A stretch of 64,000 nucleotides of DNA from positions 372,001-436,000 of the forward strand of contig NZ_SWFM01000001.1 in NCBI RefSeq assembly GCF_005144865.1, given 5' to 3'. The position numbers were made by a program, and so were the translations under genes. A model generated the notes under the pieces. It saw nothing but the letters and a program-made list of their open reading frames with translations. It was not told where the DNA came from and searched no databases. This DNA comes from Guptibacillus hwajinpoensis (GTDB lineage: Bacteria; Bacillota; Bacilli; Bacillales; Guptibacillaceae). This document shows, piece after piece, positions 6,492-15,449 of this stretch; positions within the stretch are counted from its first letter, which is position 1, and every line of letters begins with the position of its first letter.

Positions 6492-9203
6492 TTAGTTTGC
6501 AATTTTATCGCGAAGGACCATTTGAAGAATTCCGCCATGACGATAGTAGTCAATTTCAACTTCACTATCAAAACGAGCTAGAACTTTAAATGTTTGCTTT
6601 TCGCCTTCAGGTGAAGTAGCTGTTACGTTAATTTCGTCTCTTGGTTTTACGTTCTCAGTGATTTCAACATCAAACGTTTCTTTACCAGTTAAGTTATACG
6701 TATCAGCACTTTCGCCATCTCTAAATTGTAGAGGAAGCACACCCATTAGTACAAGGTTACTGCGGTGAATTCTTTCATAGCTTTCTGCAATAACAGTTTT
6801 GATTCCAAGAAGGTTCGTTCCTTTAGCAGCCCAGTCACGTGAGCTTCCCATGCCGTAATCTTTACCAGCAAGAACAACAAGACCTGTTCCTTCTTCTTTA
6901 TACTTCATAGCTGCATCATAAATCGGCATAACTTCATCTGTTTTCCAGAAAGTAGTCCAGCCACCTTCTGTACCCGGTGCAATTTCGTTACGGATACGGA
7001 TGTTACCGAATGTTCCACGCATCATAACTTCATGGTTACCACGACGAGAACCATAAGAGTTAAAGTCAATTGGGCGTACGCCATTTTCTTGTAAATACTG
7101 CCCTGCAGGCATTTCTTTCGCAATCGCACCTGCTGGTGAGATGTGATCCGTTGTAACGGAATCGCCAAACTTCGCGACCGCTCGGAGATCTTTAAGCTCA
7201 TGAATATCTTCAGGATCTTTAGAAAGATTCTCGAAGAATGGAGGGTTTTGAATATAAGTGGACTCTTCATCCCAGTTATATAGATCTCCTTCACTTGTGC
7301 TTAGTTCATTCCAGCGTTTATTTTCATCAAATACTGTTTTGTACTGACGCTTAAACATCTCTGGCGTTACAGTCTCAGCAACTGCTTGCTTAATTTCTTC
7401 TGCTGAAGGCCATAGATCTTTCAAGAATACATCGTTGCCGTCTTTGTCTTTCCCGAATGATTCGGAGTGAAGATCAAAGTCAACAGTTCCAGCTAGTGCA
7501 TAAGCTACTACAAGCGGTGGTGAAGCAAGATAGTTTGCTTTCACAAGGGGATGGATTCGTCCTTCAAAGTTACGGTTACCAGATAGAACAGAAGTTACTG
7601 TAAGATCTGACTTAGCGACAGCATCCTCAATTTCTTCTTTAAGTGGACCAGAGTTACCGATACATGTTGTACAACCGTAACCAACAAGGTGGAAACCAAG
7701 ATCTCTTAAGTAAGGCATAAGGCCTGACTTATCTAGGTAGTCTGTTACAACTTTGGATCCTGGAGCAAGACTTGTTTTAACATATTCCGGTACTTTAAGT
7801 CCCTTTTCAACAGCTTTCTTAGCAAGAAGTGCTGCTCCTAGCATAACTGATGGATTGGAAGTATTTGTACAGCTTGTAATTGCAGCGATTGCAACAGCAC
7901 CCGTCTTCATTGTTACTTCATTTCCATCTTTAAATTTAACGACTGCTTCTTTGTCTATTTCTTTCTTATCCATACCAAGACCCTGGTTGCCTTGAGGAGC
8001 TGTAAGAGCTTTGTTAAATTCTTTCTTCATATCAGAAAGAAGAATTAAATCCTGTGGACGCTTAGGTCCTGCAAGACTTGGTTCTACTGTTCCAAGATCA
8101 AGTTCAACAACGCTAGAGAAATCTGGATCTTCTGATTCTGGAGTATAGAACAAGCCGTTAGCAATCGAGTATTCGCGAACAAGATTGATGTGCTCTTCAG
8201 AGCGACCTGTTAGGCGCATATATTCAAGTGCTTCTTCATCAACTGGGAAGAAGCTACAAGTAGATCCTTGCTCTGGTGCCATGTTTGAAATTGTCGCACG
8301 GTCTGCAAGCGGCATGCCTGATAGACCAGGACCGAAGAATTCAACGAATTTACCAACAACTTTTTTCTCACGAAGAAGCTGTGTCACTTTAAGCGCAAGA
8401 TCAGTTGCAGTTGTACCGCTTGGTAGTTCTCCAGTAAGCTTCACACCAATAACTTCAGGTACAGGGAAATAAGAAGGTTGACCAAGCATTCCTGCTTCAG
8501 CTTCAATACCACCTACACCCCAACCAAGAACGCCAAGACCGTTGATCATAGTTGTGTGAGAATCTGTACCAAATAGTGTATCTGGATAAGCAATATTTTC
8601 ACCATCTACAGTATTTTCTTGGACAACGTTTGCAACGTACTCAAGATTTACCTGGTGAACGATACCTGTTGCTGGTGGAACCGCACGATAATTATCAAAT
8701 GCATCCTGCGCCCATTTAAGAAATTTATAACGCTCCATGTTACGTTCAAATTCTTTGTTCATGTTAAATTCAAGTGCATCATCTGATGCGTATTTATCAA
8801 CCTGTACAGAGTGGTCAATAACGAGATCTACTGGAATCTCAGGATTGATTTTGTCAGGATCGCCACCGATATCAGCCATTGCTTTACGAAGAGATGCAAG
8901 ATCAACAACAGCTGGTACGCCTGTAAAATCTTGAAGAATGACTCTAGAAGGCTTAAATGGTACGTCAATATCTTTGTTCTGCTCGCTTGTTCCCCACTTC
9001 GCGAGATTTTCAATATGCTCTTCTTTAATCACTTTACCGTCATACTGACGTAGTACGGACTCAAGCAAAATTTTGATTGTATAAGGGAGCTTGCTTACTT
9101 TAGCGATACCTGCTTCTTCTAGCGCCTGAAGGCGATAGAAGGAATATGATTTACCATTGGCATCGAATGTTGCTTTTGAGTTATAAAGTTCATGATTTGC
9201 CAT
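6492..9203 (-). CDS. citB: Aconitate hydratase AcnA
   Basis: 903 aa, full length (B. subtilis CitB is 909). It interconverts citrate and isocitrate in the TCA cycle with a [4Fe-4S] cluster. The ligating cysteines are visible in SCTNTSNPS and in [13 protein letters not shown], and the swivelling C-terminal domain has [10 protein letters not shown]. AcnA-type enzymes also bind mRNA when iron is scarce. The ATG is preceded by GGAGGAGGG. It stands alone and is divergent from sspO, as in B. subtilis. Confidence 0.97.
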   Translation of the reverse strand: MANHELYNSKATFDANGKSYSFYRLQALEEAGIAKVSKLPYTIKILLESVLRQYDGKVIKEEHIENLAKWGTSEQNKDIDVPFKPSRVILQDFTGVPAVVDLASLRKAMADIGGDPDKINPEIPVDLVIDHSVQVDKYASDDALEFNMNKEFERNMERYKFLKWAQDAFDNYRAVPPATGIVHQVNLEYVANVVQENTVDGENIAYPDTLFGTDSHTTMINGLGVLGWGVGGIEAEAGMLGQPSYFPVPEVIGVKLTGELPSGTTATDLALKVTQLLREKKVVGKFVEFFGPGLSGMPLADRATISNMAPEQGSTCSFFPVDEEALEYMRLTGRSEEHINLVREYSIANGLFYTPESEDPDFSSVVELDLGTVEPSLAGPKRPQDLILLSDMKKEFNKALTAPQGNQGLGMDKKEIDKEAVVKFKDGNEVTMKTGAVAIAAITSCTNTSNPSVMLGAALLAKKAVEKGLKVPEYVKTSLAPGSKVVTDYLDKSGLMPYLRDLGFHLVGYGCTTCIGNSGPLKEEIEDAVAKSDLTVTSVLSGNRNFEGRIHPLVKANYLASPPLVVAYALAGTVDFDLHSESFGKDKDGNDVFLKDLWPSAEEIKQAVAETVTPEMFKRQYKTVFDENKRWNELSTSEGDLYNWDEESTYIQNPPFFENLSKDPEDIHELKDLRAVAKFGDSVTTDHISPAGAIAKEMPAGQYLQENGVRPIDFNSYGSRRGNHEVMMRGTFGNIRIRNEIAPGTEGGWTTFWKTDEVMPIYDAAMKYKEEGTGLVVLAGKDYGMGSSRDWAAKGTNLLGIKTVIAESYERIHRSNLVLMGVLPLQFRDGESADTYNLTGKETFDVEITENVKPRDEINVTATSPEGEKQTFKVLARFDSEVEIDYYRHGGILQMVLRDKIAN

Positions 9204-9385
9204 ATGTAGTTCCCTCCTCCAAATTGCATAACAAAGCGAATGTCGAAAAAAACGTTTTCAACTTCCCTTTATCCATCTTAGTAAATTTTCAAACATAAGT
9301 AAATAACAAGATTGTTATTATACTTCATAAGATCACCTTATCACCACATATTATCGGCGCTTCAGGAGAAATTAAAGGTACGGAG

Positions 9386-9544
9386 GTGATTAACATAGGT
9401 AAGCGAAAAGCAAACGGGGTTCGTCCAGGAATGAATGATGCCGATGCACAAGGAAACGGTGCAGGCTCAGATAATGAATACGCACACGAACACATGACAC
9501 AAGAACAACGACAATACAATAAAAAGACGAAAAAGCGTCAGTAG
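9386..9544 (+). CDS. sspO: Small acid-soluble spore protein O, unusual start codon
   Basis: About 49-52 aa: IGKRKANGVRPGMNDADAQGNGAG and a KKTKKRQ tail match SspO, which normally begins M-x-KRKAN. At the homologous start position the codon is ATA (9395-9397), ideally spaced 6 bases after GGAGGTGA. The only conventional start in frame is GTG at 9386, three codons earlier, which overlaps that site and would rely on AAAGG further upstream. The longer form is given here. Forespore protein; strong terminator follows. Confidence 0.8.
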   Translation: MINIGKRKANGVRPGMNDADAQGNGAGSDNEYAHEHMTQEQRQYNKKTKKRQ

Positions 9545-9548
9545 AATA

Positions 9549-9580
9549 AAAACCCGTCATCCCACGATGACGGGTTTTCT
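9549..9580 (+). terminator. Terminator of sspO, probably bidirectional
   Basis: AAAACCCGTCATC paired with its complement around a 4-base loop, with T run. The convergent gene ends 2 bases away. Confidence 0.85.
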
Positions 9581-9581
9581 G

Positions 9582-9842
9582 TTAAAGATTAGTATTCATT
9601 TCTGTTTCAATTGTTTGTAAATCCTTTTGAAATTGAAGAAGCTGAGCTTTCTGGTGTTCAGAAGCATTTTCGAGCGCATTTTCAATCTGCATTTTCGCTT
9701 CTCCAACCTCTTGCTGCAGATGTTTAAGATCTTTTCCATAACCACTGCTGCTAACAATAATTTCTTGCTTAGCACTTATTGCCTGTTCATAACCTTGCTG
9801 AGCAGCTTGAAACGACTGTTGTTTATCCTTATTGTATGGCAT
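9582..9842 (-). CDS. YtzC-like (DUF2524-type) small helical protein
   Basis: 86 aa, entirely helical and rich in Gln, Glu and Lys, with heptad-like spacing that suggests a coiled coil. The segment MQIENALENASEHQKAQLLQ resembles B. subtilis YtzC. Function unknown. The start is the ATG after AAGGAGG; the frame is open upstream but that part is out of register with any ribosome site. It lies between sspO and sspP, on the opposite strand to both. Confidence 0.5.
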   Translation of the reverse strand: MPYNKDKQQSFQAAQQGYEQAISAKQEIIVSSSGYGKDLKHLQQEVGEAKMQIENALENASEHQKAQLLQFQKDLQTIETEMNTNL

Positions 9843-9957
9843 AAAACCAACCTCCTTTTCTTCTACTTTCAACATAGTGTAACCAGGTATAGGCTTCCTA
9901 TACGACGCGCATAAGTACAGGTGTGCTGCCAATACTAACGGTTAAGGAGGGATTCAT

Positions 9958-10095
9958 ATGACAGAAAGCAATACGTTCAAAGATGCACGTAAAAACGCAC
10001 CTAAGGGACACACTGGACAACCCGAGCCAATGAAAGGGTCTCATAAGGTGAAGAACAGAAACCACACGAGACAAAAAAATGGTGAAGGGTTTTAA
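9958..10095 (+). CDS. sspP: Small acid-soluble spore protein P
   Basis: 45 aa, very basic. The [20 protein letters not shown] core is the SspP signature. AAGGAGG precedes the ATG. In B. subtilis sspO and sspP are adjacent; here a YtzC-like gene separates them. A terminator follows. Confidence 0.9.
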   Translation: MTESNTFKDARKNAPKGHTGQPEPMKGSHKVKNRNHTRQKNGEGF

Positions 10096-10116
10096 TGTCT
10101 CCTTTCTTATAACGCT

Positions 10117-10145
10117 AAAAAAGACGGCCTCATGGCCGTCTTTTA
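10117..10145 (+). terminator. Terminator of sspP, shared with selA
   Basis: GACGGCC/GGCCGTC stem with A and T runs on both sides, so it can serve both convergent genes. It overlaps the last bases of selA. Confidence 0.85.
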
Positions 10146-11534
10146 TGTTGCAATTTCCATTAATGCTTCTAGGATAATAACTTCTTCGTTCTCCGTTACT
10201 GTGCGGAAATCCATCAGAACCCTGTCTGCCTTTATTCGGGTGATGATCGGAAATGCATAACTTCTTAACTGTTCATCTAACTCATTAACACTAAACAATT
10301 TGGAAGCGATCGAAAGAATGAAGGTAGGTAGCTCGACTGCAGGCATTGTTCCTCCTCCTACTTGCGAGGTTCCATCAATGATTTCTGTTTCGTATGATGA
10401 AGTATTCTTTTGAAGCTTTCCTTCAAAGTTCTCAGCACGAGTCTTTATTTCATGCTCATTCTTTGTAATATCCCTTATGGCAGGAATATCACCCGCTTCA
10501 TCAAACAAATGCTGCTTAAGTGTTGCTTCAAGAGCTGCAAGTGTAAATTTATCAACTCTAAGGACTCTTGCAAGCTGATGTTTCTTTAATTGGTCAATAA
10601 GATCTTTCTTTCCAGCAATCATACCTGCTTGCGGTCCCCCAAGTAACTTATCTCCACTAAATGAAACTAAATCAGCACCTGCTTCAATCGTTTCTTGAAC
10701 GGTCGGCTCGTCTCCAATCCCAGCTTTATGATAATCGAATAAAGCGCCACTACCTAAATCTTCATAAAAGATCACATTGCGAGATTCAGCTATGCTACCG
10801 AGTTCAGATCTCTCAACTTCAGCCGTAAAACCGATTAAAGCAAAATTGCTACGGTGCACCTTCATAATCATTGCTGTTTCGTCGTTAATCCTCTTCTCGT
10901 AATCGGCAGGATGGGTCTTATTTGTTGTTCCAACTTCAGTTAGCTTTGCACCACTTTCTTCCATAATAGAAGAAACACGAAACGATCCACCAATTTCGAC
11001 AAGTTCCCCTCGCGATACGATAACTTCTTTCTCTTTGGCTAATGCACTAAGAATTAAGAAAACAGCAGCAGCATTATTATTTACAACCATCGCAGCTTCT
11101 GCACCAGTCATTTTACATATCCATTCCTCAGCAATGCTATGTCTAGATCCTCGTTCACCTTTTCCAAGATTGTATTCAAGCGTTGAATAGCTTCTTGCTA
11201 CCTTCACCATATGATCTAGTGCCGCTTCGCTTAGACGAGCTCTGCCAAGATTCGTATGAAGAACAACACCAGTAGCGTTTATAACCGGTTTTAGATTAAG
11301 CGTACCTGATCGTTGTGATTTCAAGTAAATGTTGTCTGTGATTTCGTTTATAAACTCTTCTCGCGTACTAGATAATCCGCTGTAAGATTCACTTAGAAGA
11401 AGCTGACGAATTTCGTTTACTTCTTGTTGAATCATTCCCTTAATTAATTCATGTGGTAGTTCCGTTCCAATCCCTTTCATTAACAGCACTTCCTGTACCT
11501 GATGAACAGGAGGCAGTTCTCTTAACAAGTTCAA
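10143..11534 (-). CDS. selA: L-seryl-tRNA(Sec) selenium transferase SelA
   Basis: 463 aa, normal length for bacterial SelA. It is a PLP enzyme that converts seryl-tRNA-Sec to selenocysteyl-tRNA-Sec with selenophosphate. Visible features are the N-terminal tRNA-binding region, NATGVVLHTNLGRA, and the PLP-lysine segment SFSGDKLLGGPQAG. The start is TTG with TAGGAG 9 bases upstream. It lies 53 bp behind a SelW-like selenoprotein gene on the same strand, with a hairpin between them, and is part of a full selenocysteine locus. Confidence 0.97.
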   Translation of the reverse strand: MNLLRELPPVHQVQEVLLMKGIGTELPHELIKGMIQQEVNEIRQLLLSESYSGLSSTREEFINEITDNIYLKSQRSGTLNLKPVINATGVVLHTNLGRARLSEAALDHMVKVARSYSTLEYNLGKGERGSRHSIAEEWICKMTGAEAAMVVNNNAAAVFLILSALAKEKEVIVSRGELVEIGGSFRVSSIMEESGAKLTEVGTTNKTHPADYEKRINDETAMIMKVHRSNFALIGFTAEVERSELGSIAESRNVIFYEDLGSGALFDYHKAGIGDEPTVQETIEAGADLVSFSGDKLLGGPQAGMIAGKKDLIDQLKKHQLARVLRVDKFTLAALEATLKQHLFDEAGDIPAIRDITKNEHEIKTRAENFEGKLQKNTSSYETEIIDGTSQVGGGTMPAVELPTFILSIASKLFSVNELDEQLRSYAFPIITRIKADRVLMDFRTVTENEEVIILEALMEIAT

Positions 11535-11563
11535 TATTTTCAGCTCCTAACGGCGAAAGGAAA

Positions 11564-11583
11564 GGCACCCTTTGCCGGGTGCC
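11564..11583 (-). terminator. Hairpin between SelW-like gene and selA
   Basis: GGCACCC/GGGTGCC stem followed on the minus strand by TTTCCTTT. It may be a weak terminator or attenuator that lets part of the transcription through to selA. Confidence 0.5.
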
Positions 11584-11587
11584 AAAA

Positions 11588-11827
11588 CTATAAATTCAAC
11601 TTTTCCATTTCTTTAATAAACTCTTCTGTATCTGGATATTGACCGGATTCTAATTTAGAATGCATACGATCTCCATTAACCGTAATTTCAAAAGCTCCAC
11701 CCGAGCTTGGCATTAATTCAAGTGAAGTAACTTGGCCTCTAAAATGATTAAACAACGCTTCCGCGAAACTCGCGGCTTTAGGTGCGTAGTTTCACTGCAT
11801 GCAAAATTCAATCGTAACTTTATACAT
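11588..11827 (-). CDS. SelW-like (Rdx family) selenoprotein with in-frame TGA
   Basis: 79 residues when the TGA at 11792-11794 is read as selenocysteine. The redox motif is C9-M-Q-U12, the CxxU of the thioredoxin-fold Rdx/SelW family, followed by SSGGAFEITVNGDRMHSK and a C-terminal helix as in that family. A perfect 6-bp hairpin with GTT loop lies 16 bases after the TGA. Expected to be a small cytoplasmic thiol-selenol oxidoreductase. AAGGAGG lies 11 bases before the ATG. The frame continues cleanly to TAG, and the complete Sec machinery flanks it, so a pseudogene is unlikely. Automatic annotation would miss or truncate it. Confidence 0.9.
11761..11775 (-). promoter_or_regulatory. SECIS element of the SelW-like gene
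   Basis: Stem CCGCGA/TCGCGG with loop GTT. The loop is 22 bases after the TGA, inside the window of about 16-37 bases known for bacterial SECIS elements, and it has the GU that SelB needs. Confidence 0.8.
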
Positions 11828-11924
11828 AAAATGAAAGACCTCCTTACTAAAATTCGCATTTTACATACTATATCATTTCAAAAAATGTATGAAAAGATTT
11901 ATACTCTTGTAAGGAGGTGGTAAC

Positions 11925-12974
11925 ATGTCTAGTCATGAAAAAATCCGATTAACGTCATTTTCTTCAAAAGGTGGTTGAGGATGCAAAATCGGTCCAGAGG
12001 ACCTGGCGCAAGTTTTGCGTCAATTACCTAATAAGAAAAAAGATCCAAATTTACTTGTAGGTGTCGATACGTCTGACGATGCTGGCGTTTACCGATTAAC
12101 CGATGAACTTGCAATGATACAAACGGTAGATTTCTTCACCCCTATCGTTGATGATCCATATATGTTCGGTCAAATTGCTGCAGCTAACTCATTGAGCGAT
12201 GTCTATGCGATGGGCGGCGTACCCAAAACCGTACTTAATATTGTTGGCTTTCCAATTAAGAACCTCGACCCATCGATTCTAGCTGAAATCCTTAAAGGAG
12301 CAGCAGATAAAGTGGATGAAGCAGGTGCCGTAATTGCTGGTGGCCATTCGATTGATGATCAAGAACCGAAGTTCGGTTTATCCGTTACAGGACTTGTTCA
12401 TCCTGAACATATCTACATGAATGTTGGGGCCAAACCAGGTGACGTTCTGATCCTAACTAAGCCAATTGGAGTTGGGATTCAAACAACAGCGATTAAGCCT
12501 GAGAAGCTTACTGAAGAGCAGCTTAACACTGTCTCAACTATAATGGCTGAGTTAAACAAAACAGCAGCTGAATCACTTACAGGATTAACGCCAAATGCTG
12601 TAACAGATGTCACCGGATTTGGTTTACTCGGTCACGCTTATGAAATGGCAAAAGGCAGTAACGTAAGCATTCATGTTGACTACAACAGTGTTCCTGTTCT
12701 TCCTGGAACGCTAGAACTTGCTGAACAAGGATTTGTCCCAGGTGGATCCAAAGCAAATCATCGCTGGATTTCTGAAGCCGTTCAATATGAGAACTTAAGT
12801 GAAATTGAACAATACGTATTATGCGATGCTGTTACATCAGGTGGCTTATTAATAAGCCTACCTTCTGATCAAGTAGACTCATACACAAAACGAATGCGCG
12901 AGAATGGAAAGCAGGCATTCGTTATTGGTCATGTTACGGAAAAAGAAACTTTCTCGATAACTGCTAGTAAATAA
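11925..12974 (+). CDS. selD: Selenide, water dikinase SelD, itself a selenoprotein
   Basis: 349 residues when the TGA at 11976-11978 is read as Sec18, in the active-site segment GGUGCKIG where many SelD proteins have Cys or Sec. It makes selenophosphate from selenide and ATP. PurM-like (AIRS) domains are visible with DTSDDAGVY, QTVDFFTP, DPYMFGQIAAANSLSDVYAMGG and TDVTGFGLLGH. The ATG follows AAGGAGGTGG. A search without recoding would start it near 12015 and lose the active site. Divergent from the SelW-like gene (97 bp apart). Confidence 0.95.
12004..12022 (+). promoter_or_regulatory. SECIS element of selD
   Basis: Eight base pairs TGGCGCAA/TTGCGTCA with one G-T pair and a GTT loop. The loop is 33 bases after the TGA. 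A second small hairpin, GGTCC/GGACC, lies just before it at 11991-12003. Confidence 0.75.
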
Positions 12975-12983
12975 ATGCATATG

Positions 12984-13016
12984 AAAAGCGGGAGGGATTA
13001 TCCCTTCCGCTTTTTT
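12984..13016. terminator. Bidirectional terminator between selD and PhnC-like gene
   Basis: Ten-bp stem GCGGGAGGGA/TCCCTTCCGC with one G-T pair, AAAA before and TTTTTT after. Confidence 0.85.
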
Positions 13017-13770
13017 AGTATGCGAATATCATCTCTTCTATATCTTCAGTCAATGCCTCGGGGCTGTCGTCAAACACGACCTTTCCTTCTTTTAACGCCA
13101 CAATCCTCGACGCATACCTTTTTGCAATTTTAACATCATGAACATTCATGATTGTAAGTAATTGGCGTTCTGTATGCAGGCGTTCAATCAATTGAAAAAT
13201 CCGATTCGCTGTTCCAGGATCAAGACTCGCAACTGGTTCATCACCCAGAAAAACTTCTGGGGTTTGTATTAAAGCTCTTGCAATCCCGACTCTTTGCCTC
13301 TGTCCGCCACTAAGCCAATCAACACGATGATTAAGATATGGTAGCAATTCTACTTGTTTAATTACGTCTCGAGCGAGCTCCTTCTCCTCACTCGTAAAAA
13401 ATCCGACAAGATTTCGAAGAGTAGATCGCGATCCGAATAACCCAGTATACACATTTTGTATCACCGAAAGCCTTGGTATCAATTGATGGTGCTGAAATAT
13501 CATACCAATGTTGCTTCTGATCTGCCTTAGATCTTCATGATCTAATTGACTATATCCTTTCTTATTATAAGAGACTTCTCCTTCTGAGAGGGGTTGTAGA
13601 CCATTCAATGTTCGTATAAGAGTTGATTTACCTGCACCCGTTTTACCTAGAACACAAACAAATTCACCTTTGTGAAACTTAAGGGACACATCACTCAAGG
13701 CAGCTACATCTGCACTCTTGAAGATAACACTTCCATTTCGAATTGTTAGAAGCTCTTCATTACATAACAT
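13015..13770 (-). CDS. PhnC-type ABC transporter ATP-binding protein
   Basis: 251 aa ABC ATPase: Walker A GKTGAGKST, signature LSGGQRQRVGIARAL, Walker B VFLGDEPVASLDP, and H-loop VHDVKIA. Closest in type to the ATPase of phosphonate/phosphite importers. Last gene of selB-phnD-phnE-phnC; it overlaps the permease gene by 11 bases. No C-P lyase or phosphonatase gene is present, so the substrate need not be a phosphonate. The location suggests selenium uptake (inference). Confidence 0.85.
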   Translation of the reverse strand: MLCNEELLTIRNGSVIFKSADVAALSDVSLKFHKGEFVCVLGKTGAGKSTLIRTLNGLQPLSEGEVSYNKKGYSQLDHEDLRQIRSNIGMIFQHHQLIPRLSVIQNVYTGLFGSRSTLRNLVGFFTSEEKELARDVIKQVELLPYLNHRVDWLSGGQRQRVGIARALIQTPEVFLGDEPVASLDPGTANRIFQLIERLHTERQLLTIMNVHDVKIAKRYASRIVALKEGKVVFDDSPEALTEDIEEMIFAY

Positions 13771-14512
13771 ACTGTCTCACCCTGCTCCCAAGGAAATCAA
13801 CTGCAATCACGATAAACATAATAATGAACACATCTACAGCTACGGTCGAATACTGAAACGTTTTAAAGTGAACAAACAATTGCTGACCAATTCCTCCACC
13901 ACCAACAAGACCAAGGATTAAGGACGTACGAATCGCTACTTCAAACCGATAGAAAAAGTGTGATAGGACATTTGGCCAAATTTGTGGAAAGATCGAGAAA
14001 AGTGCTCCAGTCAATGAACGTGCTCCAACGGCATTCATCGCTTCTTGAGGACCTTTATCTGCAGCTTCGATGAGTTCTGCAATTAATTTAGAGAGCACGC
14101 TCGCATTATGAACTATAATAGCGATCGTCGCAGCAAATGGCCCTGGCCCTACTACTGTAAGAAACATTAATCCGAGCACGATCTCTGGAATCGATCGAAC
14201 AAAGCTTAGCATAATCCGAACGATTCCATAGAATCGACCAGCTGTATTTTTGGCAGCTAGAAGACTAATCGGAAGGGCAACTAGTAGCCCTGCAAAACTT
14301 CCGAGAAAAGCCATTCCAAGCGTCACCAAACTTGCTTCAAGCATCTTTGGGATTATACTCGTGTTCAACGGAAACCAATTCGACAGAAAGTCCACCATAT
14401 TATTAAATTGACTGAATTTCCTTATATCAAATTCTGTAACTCTTGCACTCCAAACCATGAATCCAATTACCACAATGAAAATGAATAGATGCTTCCATTT
14501 AAACCAGACCAT
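13760..14512 (-). CDS. PhnE-type ABC transporter permease
   Basis: 250 aa integral membrane protein with about five to six segments. The binding-protein-dependent transport motif is visible in EAMNAVGARSLTGALFSIFPQIWP. It has the domain organisation of phosphonate permeases. Stop and start of the upstream binding-protein gene are 2 bases apart. The partner ATPase overlaps it, so the three form one importer. Confidence 0.85.
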   Translation of the reverse strand: MVWFKWKHLFIFIVVIGFMVWSARVTEFDIRKFSQFNNMVDFLSNWFPLNTSIIPKMLEASLVTLGMAFLGSFAGLLVALPISLLAAKNTAGRFYGIVRIMLSFVRSIPEIVLGLMFLTVVGPGPFAATIAIIVHNASVLSKLIAELIEAADKGPQEAMNAVGARSLTGALFSIFPQIWPNVLSHFFYRFEVAIRTSLILGLVGGGGIGQQLFVHFKTFQYSTVAVDVFIIMFIVIAVDFLGSRVRQYVM

Positions 14513-14514
14513 AA

Positions 14515-15417
14515 TTACTGGTTTAATAATCCTTGTTTTTCAGCAGCTTGACGAATACTCTCGTAGTCATCATTGCTTGCCTTTGTAAAACCAGAAGCAC
14601 CAAACGCATTTAAAATGGTTTCATCTTCAATCGAAAGAAATGCATCTTGCAACTGATCAATTGTTTCCTCATCTGTTTCTTTCGCTACAGCCCAAGGATA
14701 TTGGAATAATTTATCTGATTCCCAAATAACCTTAAGTTTGTCTCCATCAATTTTTCCAGATTCCAAAAGCTGGTTATAAATAGCACTATCGATTGCACCT
14801 GCATCAACCTGATTATTCTGAACAGATAGAGCAGTAGCATCGTGTGATCCTGTATACTTTACAGATTTAAAACTGTTCTTTTCTTGATCTTCAAACACAC
14901 CACGATCTTGAAGTTCTATCGAAGGTATAAGTGATCCCGAAGTCGAGTTAGGATCTCCAAAAGCAAATCTTTTTGATTCACTTTCTGCTAGAAACGCCTC
15001 CAACGTATCCCATTTGTTTTCCGTGTTTGTAATGATATAAGAATGGTAGAAAGGCTCCCCATCGATTAACTGCGTTACAATGGCTTTAGCACCACTTTTC
15101 TCATGTGCGATTACGTAAGTAAGTGGACCAAAGTAAGCCATATCAATTTGATTATAATTCATCGCTTCAACAACGCCGTTATAGTCAGGAAATGTAGTGA
15201 TTTCAACATCCCGATCAAGTTTGCTTGAAAGCTCATCTTGAAGCTTAGTCATCGCTTCATCAATTTCACCCTCTGTTTGTACCGGAATAACACCGATCGT
15301 AAATGGTTCACTGTCTTTCTTATCATCAATAGCTTGATTATTCTCTTGTTCATTCGAACCACAAGCCGCTAGAATGCTTACTAATAGTACAATCAATAAG
15401 ATTCCTAATTTCTTCAT
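14515..15417 (-). CDS. PhnD-type substrate-binding lipoprotein
   Basis: 300 aa with lipoprotein signal KKLGILLIVLLVSILAACGS, lipidated Cys at about residue 20, then a PhnD-family periplasmic-binding fold (FTIGVIPVQTEGE, DMAYFGPLTYV, FAFGDPNSTSGSLIPS). The DPxSTSG loop is the oxyanion-binding segment in the PhnD family. The ATG follows GAGGAGTG; codons upstream in frame are not part of the signal. It begins 32 bases after the selB stop, so it is almost certainly in the selB transcript. Candidate binder of a selenium oxyanion (inference), with phosphite or phosphonate as the alternative. Confidence 0.85.
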   Translation of the reverse strand: MKKLGILLIVLLVSILAACGSNEQENNQAIDDKKDSEPFTIGVIPVQTEGEIDEAMTKLQDELSSKLDRDVEITTFPDYNGVVEAMNYNQIDMAYFGPLTYVIAHEKSGAKAIVTQLIDGEPFYHSYIITNTENKWDTLEAFLAESESKRFAFGDPNSTSGSLIPSIELQDRGVFEDQEKNSFKSVKYTGSHDATALSVQNNQVDAGAIDSAIYNQLLESGKIDGDKLKVIWESDKLFQYPWAVAKETDEETIDQLQDAFLSIEDETILNAFGASGFTKASNDDYESIRQAAEKQGLLNQ

Positions 15418-15449
15418 TTTTACACTCCTCGCCCGTATCCTATCTCTTT

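Noticed and set aside
11976..11978. TGA in selD as a nonsense mutation or frameshift
   Set aside because: The frame is open on both sides, the residue falls at the known Cys/Sec position of SelD, a SECIS-like hairpin follows, and all Sec decoding genes are adjacent.
13015..15417. Phosphonate catabolism operon
   Set aside because: Only transporter genes are present; no C-P lyase, phosphonatase or phosphite dehydrogenase gene is in the window.
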